A stretch of DNA of 64,000 nucleotides from Lottia gigantea (taxonomy: Eukaryota; Mollusca; Gastropoda; Lottiidae): assembly GCF_000327385.1 (NCBI RefSeq), contig NW_008709815.1, positions 430,267 to 494,266 of the forward strand. Direction: 5' to 3'. Below are positions 61,701 through 64,000 of this stretch, piece after piece; the first letter of the stretch is position 1, and every line of letters starts with the position of its first letter. Under the pieces are notes generated by a model, which did no database searches, was not told the origin of the DNA, and worked only from the letters and a program-made list of their open reading frames with translations. The position numbers and the translations under genes were made by a program.

Positions 61701-63993
61701 AAGATTTAAATTTAACAACTGAGGGCACTGCTGTAAGTATGATAACTATATAATGAATGAGATCATATGGCTCTTTGGGTGATGATCCTGATGAAATATT
61801 TCAAGGCAAAATATAAGCTAAATAATCAATGCAATGATTTCAAATTGTTGTATTTCATTGTTCATATGATGTTGTTTGTATTTTCAGGAAAGAGTAGTTT
61901 GTACTGTTGTATTTCCTGGTTTAGGTGATATTTTAATTGTATTTTCAGGAAAGAGTAGCCCATTCTGTATCTATGATACCATTTGTATCTGATACTGTTG
62001 TATTTCTTGGTTTATGTGATATTTTTGTTGTATTTTCAGGAAAGAGTAGCCCATTATGTATCTATGATACCATTTGTATTTGATACTGTTGTATTTCCTG
62101 GTTTATGTGATATTTTTGTTGTATTTTTAGGAAAGAGTAGCCCATTATGTATCTATGATACCATTTGTATCTGATACTGTTGTATTTCCTGGTTTATGTG
62201 ATATCTGGAGCACATGTGATGTAAGTATTTATTTCATACTAGGTAAAAATGAGCTTTATGGTTTAAATGTGATAAAATTTGTCCTAAGTGTACTATTTCG
62301 TAATATTCTTGAGAATCAGGTTGGAGGTTTCTACAACTAATTCTATTTTACATACTAATACTACTAAGCCTTAATTACATTATTAAACTGGCAGAGTTCT
62401 GTTATTTCAGCAATTTTTACGTATGTTAGCTGGTGATGAAGAAGAACATGCGGTCTTATTGATGAATTATTTCTTACACTTGGGCAAACGAGCTTATTTA
62501 TTGATAGGTATAGTTGCTTGGATCATTTTTCATCATTTTCTATCTATAAGCAGATTATACTTACAAATCAAAGGGACACATTTACTATTTGTTTTACCAA
62601 TGGTACCTTAGTCTCAAAGACTTTTTATTTTTTTTCAATCTGAGCTAACGTGTAATAATGCTCACAGCTCACTGTCGAAATTTGAGCATTCAAATACATG
62701 TGTGTACAGAATTATCAGTGCTTGAAAGTTACGAGTGACGACTCGTCTTTTCTTGATACAATGCCATATCAAGAAAAGACATATATAGAAAGAGATTGTG
62801 AAACCTAGACATCAATTTGAAATTTAAATGTTTAGGTTCAGCTATACCAGAAGGACCTACAGCCTATGTATTAACAGAAGAAGGTAGTGATTTTTGGTTC
62901 TGGAATGCCTCTACTGGAGAACATTTTAGTTATCATGATAGTAATTGTCCAGTACAAGTAGTTGGTTGTATAATGAATCAAGATAATGTAAGTAATGATG
63001 AGTTCTCATTCCTGGAAGTAGAGTTGCAGGATTTCAAAATCCAAACCTCAGCCTTACTGTCTTGGTCCCAAATAAAGTGAATTTTTCATGTTGATTTGTG
63101 AAATTTTCTAAGAAATACAAAAATATGTTTTCTTGTCTATGAAATTATCGTTCTTTTATGGAATTTCATGAATTTTATATATGTTTACTATTTACTGTTT
63201 GAGTTCACTAGCTGATCTAACAGTGGCATCAGGTGTTCTGTTTTTTTTTATGTTTTATGTTGAATCTTGTATTATTTCTGTAGGTGTGGGGAAATATTCA
63301 GTCATATGAGAAACCAGTTCAAATGGATTTCAACATAGCTAATACATCAGCCTGGAGACCAATATTTAGCCGATCTTATCCTAGCCCAATGTTAGGTTCT
63401 ATTCAGGTAATTTCTCTTATAAATATCTCAAAAATCTCTCTAAGCTGCAGTCTTTAAAACTTTATAACAGTAGGATTTTGTTTTAAAAGGATAGGTTCGC
63501 CACTTTTTTCACCAGTTGTACCTTAGTCTCAGAAACAGGAATGTTTTAGTTAAGACAATCAGTAATGGTGTTCACAGCTCACCGTCAAAATTTGAGCCTT
63601 CAAATCCATGTGTATCCAAAATTATCCACATTTAAAAGTTAAAATGACGACTGCTATATATAGAAAAGACATATATAGAAAAATTTTAGGTATTTACTAA
63701 AATGTCGAACCTATCCTTTTAAGTAGATACATGCAGCAAAAACCAAAATTCAAATTCAGGTGATAGAATTGCCTTGAATTGAAGCATAAGATTTATCTTG
63801 GATTAAACTTCAGTACAATATATTGGTTTCAGCCTGAAATGTTACAATATGTAGCCACTGATAAAAAACATGCTGAAGATCTACAAGAGAGAATAGAACA
63901 ACATTTAAAGAATAAGATAATGGATTGGAGAAGTCGTACATTAACACGATGGAACCGACATTGTACCAAAATTATGAGAAAATTACTACCTAT
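43764..63993 (+). CDS. CC2D2A: CC2D2A, ciliary transition-zone protein (3' end beyond window)
   Basis: Forty exons join in phase, giving about 1638 residues; roughly 80 C-terminal residues lie off the right edge. Exons: 43764-43853, 44068-44133, 44250-44324, 44439-44697, 44986-45125, 45450-45542, 45856-45945, 48267-48479, 48755-48794, 49017-49157, 49498-49637, 49751-49873, 50271-50480, 50872-50928, 51193-51260, 51600-51740, 52040-52196, 52483-52557, 52976-53108, 53441-53507, 53807-53899, 54087-54171, 54421-54574, 54833-54983, 55478-55616, 55898-56101, 56456-56548, 56652-56743, 56993-57160, 59348-59399, 59660-59769, 60159-60255, 60479-60577, 60968-61144, 61532-61732, 62131-62220, 62411-62507, 62836-62987, 63284-63406, 63833-63993. 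CC2D2A is part of the MKS module at the transition zone, where it is needed for ciliogenesis and for gating membrane proteins. Matching blocks include [14 protein letters not shown]-like [55 protein letters not shown] and [19 protein letters not shown]. The N-terminal 340 residues are charged and poorly conserved. Confidence 0.95.
45946..48266. other. CC2D2A intron 7 (2.3 kb)
   Basis: No exon with matching phase and charged CC2D2A-like sequence was found here, and flanking exons are both phase 0, so they join directly. A small skipped exon cannot be excluded. No repeat stands out apart from AT-rich runs. Confidence 0.5.
53807..54983 (+). other. CC2D2A first C2-like region
   Basis: Exons 21-24 encode residues about 793-953: [60 protein letters not shown] and [11 protein letters not shown]. 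These are the beta-strand-rich segments known as the N-terminal C2 domain of CC2D2A family proteins. The acidic calcium ligands of classical C2 domains are not obvious, in line with a structural or membrane/protein-binding role. Confidence 0.7.
55144..55375. repeat. 23-bp minisatellite in CC2D2A intron 24, about 10 copies
   Basis: The unit is CCCTTTGTATTTTGTATTCT plus ATT, with CTATT/CTAGT variants toward the ends. All three plus frames stay open through it and give Ile/Leu/Phe-rich shadow frames. It ends about 100 bases before the acceptor of exon 25. Confidence 0.95.
56993..59769 (+). other. CC2D2A second C2 domain
   Basis: Exons 29-31 encode [19 protein letters not shown], then a short exon ([17 protein letters not shown]) and [20 protein letters not shown] followed by [16 protein letters not shown], about residues 1155-1275. 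This is the main C2 fold of the family (the NP-WNEEL-like strand is clear). The 2.2 kb intron between exons 29 and 30 splits the domain in the loop where vertebrates carry a longer insert. Confidence 0.75.
57693..59100. repeat. Tandem duplication of about 0.7 kb in CC2D2A intron 29
   Basis: A block starting TGACTTTGTATTCTAAAAAG at 57693 is repeated from 58407, about 120 bases with roughly one difference at first. A second shared block starting CCTATTTTTATGTGTGGAAA lies at 58066 and 58748. Between these blocks the two copies are much more diverged and differ by indels (offsets 714 and 682). The right end near 59100 is uncertain. Confidence 0.75.
61888..62130 (+). repeat. Three partial tandem copies of CC2D2A exon 36 with its 3' splice site
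   Basis: The true exon (62131-62220) starts GAAAGAGTAGCCCATTATGT. The same start, each preceded by an acceptor of the form TGTATTTTCAG or TGTATTTTTAG, occurs at 61888, 61949 and 62040. The full unit is 91 bases: about 69 bases of exon plus about 22 bases of intron end. Copy 1 (61 bases) has an internal deletion. Only the last copy continues into DIWSTCD and a GT donor, so it is the one that fits the protein. Confidence 0.9.
62574..62816. mobile_element. Degenerate copy of the TTAA-flanked short element
   Basis: Blocks CCAATGGTACCTTAGTCTCA, AATGCTCACAGCTCACTGTC, GAAATTTGAGCATTCAAAT and ACGACTCGTCTTTTC align with the intact copy at 63487-63718. The termini are decayed, so the borders are estimates. 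It lies in intron 37 of CC2D2A. Confidence 0.55.
63487..63718. mobile_element. TTAA-flanked MITE, best-preserved copy (232 bp)
   Basis: The ends are perfect inverted repeats for at least 13 bases: AAGGATAGGTTCG on the left and CGAACCTATCCTT on the right. TTAA lies directly outside both ends (63483-63486 and 63719-63722), the target duplication of piggyBac-type transposons. The body is non-coding (TGTACCTTAGTCTCAGAAAC, GGTGTTCACAGCTCACCGTC). Other copies in the window are at 37075-37396, 62574-62816 and, decayed, 15520-15719. It would need a transposase from elsewhere. Confidence 0.82.
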
Positions 63994-64000
63994 GTAAGTA

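Larger units (their letters stand above)
62131..63993 (+). other. CC2D2A C-terminal transglutaminase-like region
   Basis: Exons 36-40 encode residues about 1431-1638: [71 protein letters not shown] and [19 protein letters not shown]. Published family analysis places an inactive transglutaminase-like fold here; the catalytic Cys position is occupied in the EEEHAVLL block by other residues, fitting a non-enzymatic role. Confidence 0.65.

Noticed and set aside
1-64000. Search for retroviral, LTR, Polinton or LINE remains and for rRNA or complete tRNA genes
   Set aside because: No reverse-transcriptase, integrase, capsid or polymerase-like peptide and no intact cloverleaf were recognised; the only tRNA-like sequence is the head of the SINE copies.

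Overview
The window is about 64 kb of AT-rich animal nuclear DNA. It has many short exons with GT-AG introns, minisatellite arrays, small foldback and TTAA-flanked elements, and two tRNA-derived SINE copies. Every coding gene has a clear bilaterian relative. The gene structures and the long EGF-repeat protein fit a marine invertebrate, most likely a lophotrochozoan such as a mollusc, but the species cannot be fixed from sequence alone. I saw no retroviral, LTR or Polinton remains, no CRISPR and no bacterial sequence.

Layout from left to right. (1) 1-2381, minus: the 5' half of MYSM1, a histone H2A deubiquitinase with a SANT domain, running off the left edge. (2) 6757-19647, minus: a class I Rab11-FIP-like protein with an N-terminal C2 domain, a TIG/IPT domain in the middle and a C-terminal Rab11-binding helix; its probable 3' UTR (2881-6756) holds two minisatellites. 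(3) 22501-24995, plus: PITHD1. (4) 25445-29260, minus and convergent with PITHD1: ATPAF1, the mitochondrial F1-ATPase assembly factor. (5) 29261-31408: a spacer with a 50-N assembly gap inside an inverted repeat. (6) 31409-42640, plus: a secreted protein of about 1384 residues with an LDL-receptor class A domain, a mucin-like Ser/Thr stretch and about 29 EGF domains. A single-exon class A GPCR-like gene (33952-34995, minus) sits inside one of its introns. (7) 43764 to the right edge, plus: CC2D2A, a ciliary transition-zone protein, with 40 exons seen and only the C-terminus missing.

I read exons by joining GT-AG boundaries whose phases agree and whose translations follow the known families, so exon ends in the entries are predictions of good but not experimental quality. 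The genes do not form one pathway. They are neighbours with separate jobs: chromatin, recycling endosomes, proteasome/thioredoxin-related, mitochondria, extracellular matrix, signalling and cilium. MYSM1, PITHD1 and ATPAF1 also lie on human chromosome arm 1p, which hints at old linkage.

The most unusual observations are two independent arrays that grew from a 3' splice site plus the start of an exon (EGF gene, 35775-36403; CC2D2A, 61888-62220), and the C2-TIG-RBD architecture of the Rab11-FIP gene.
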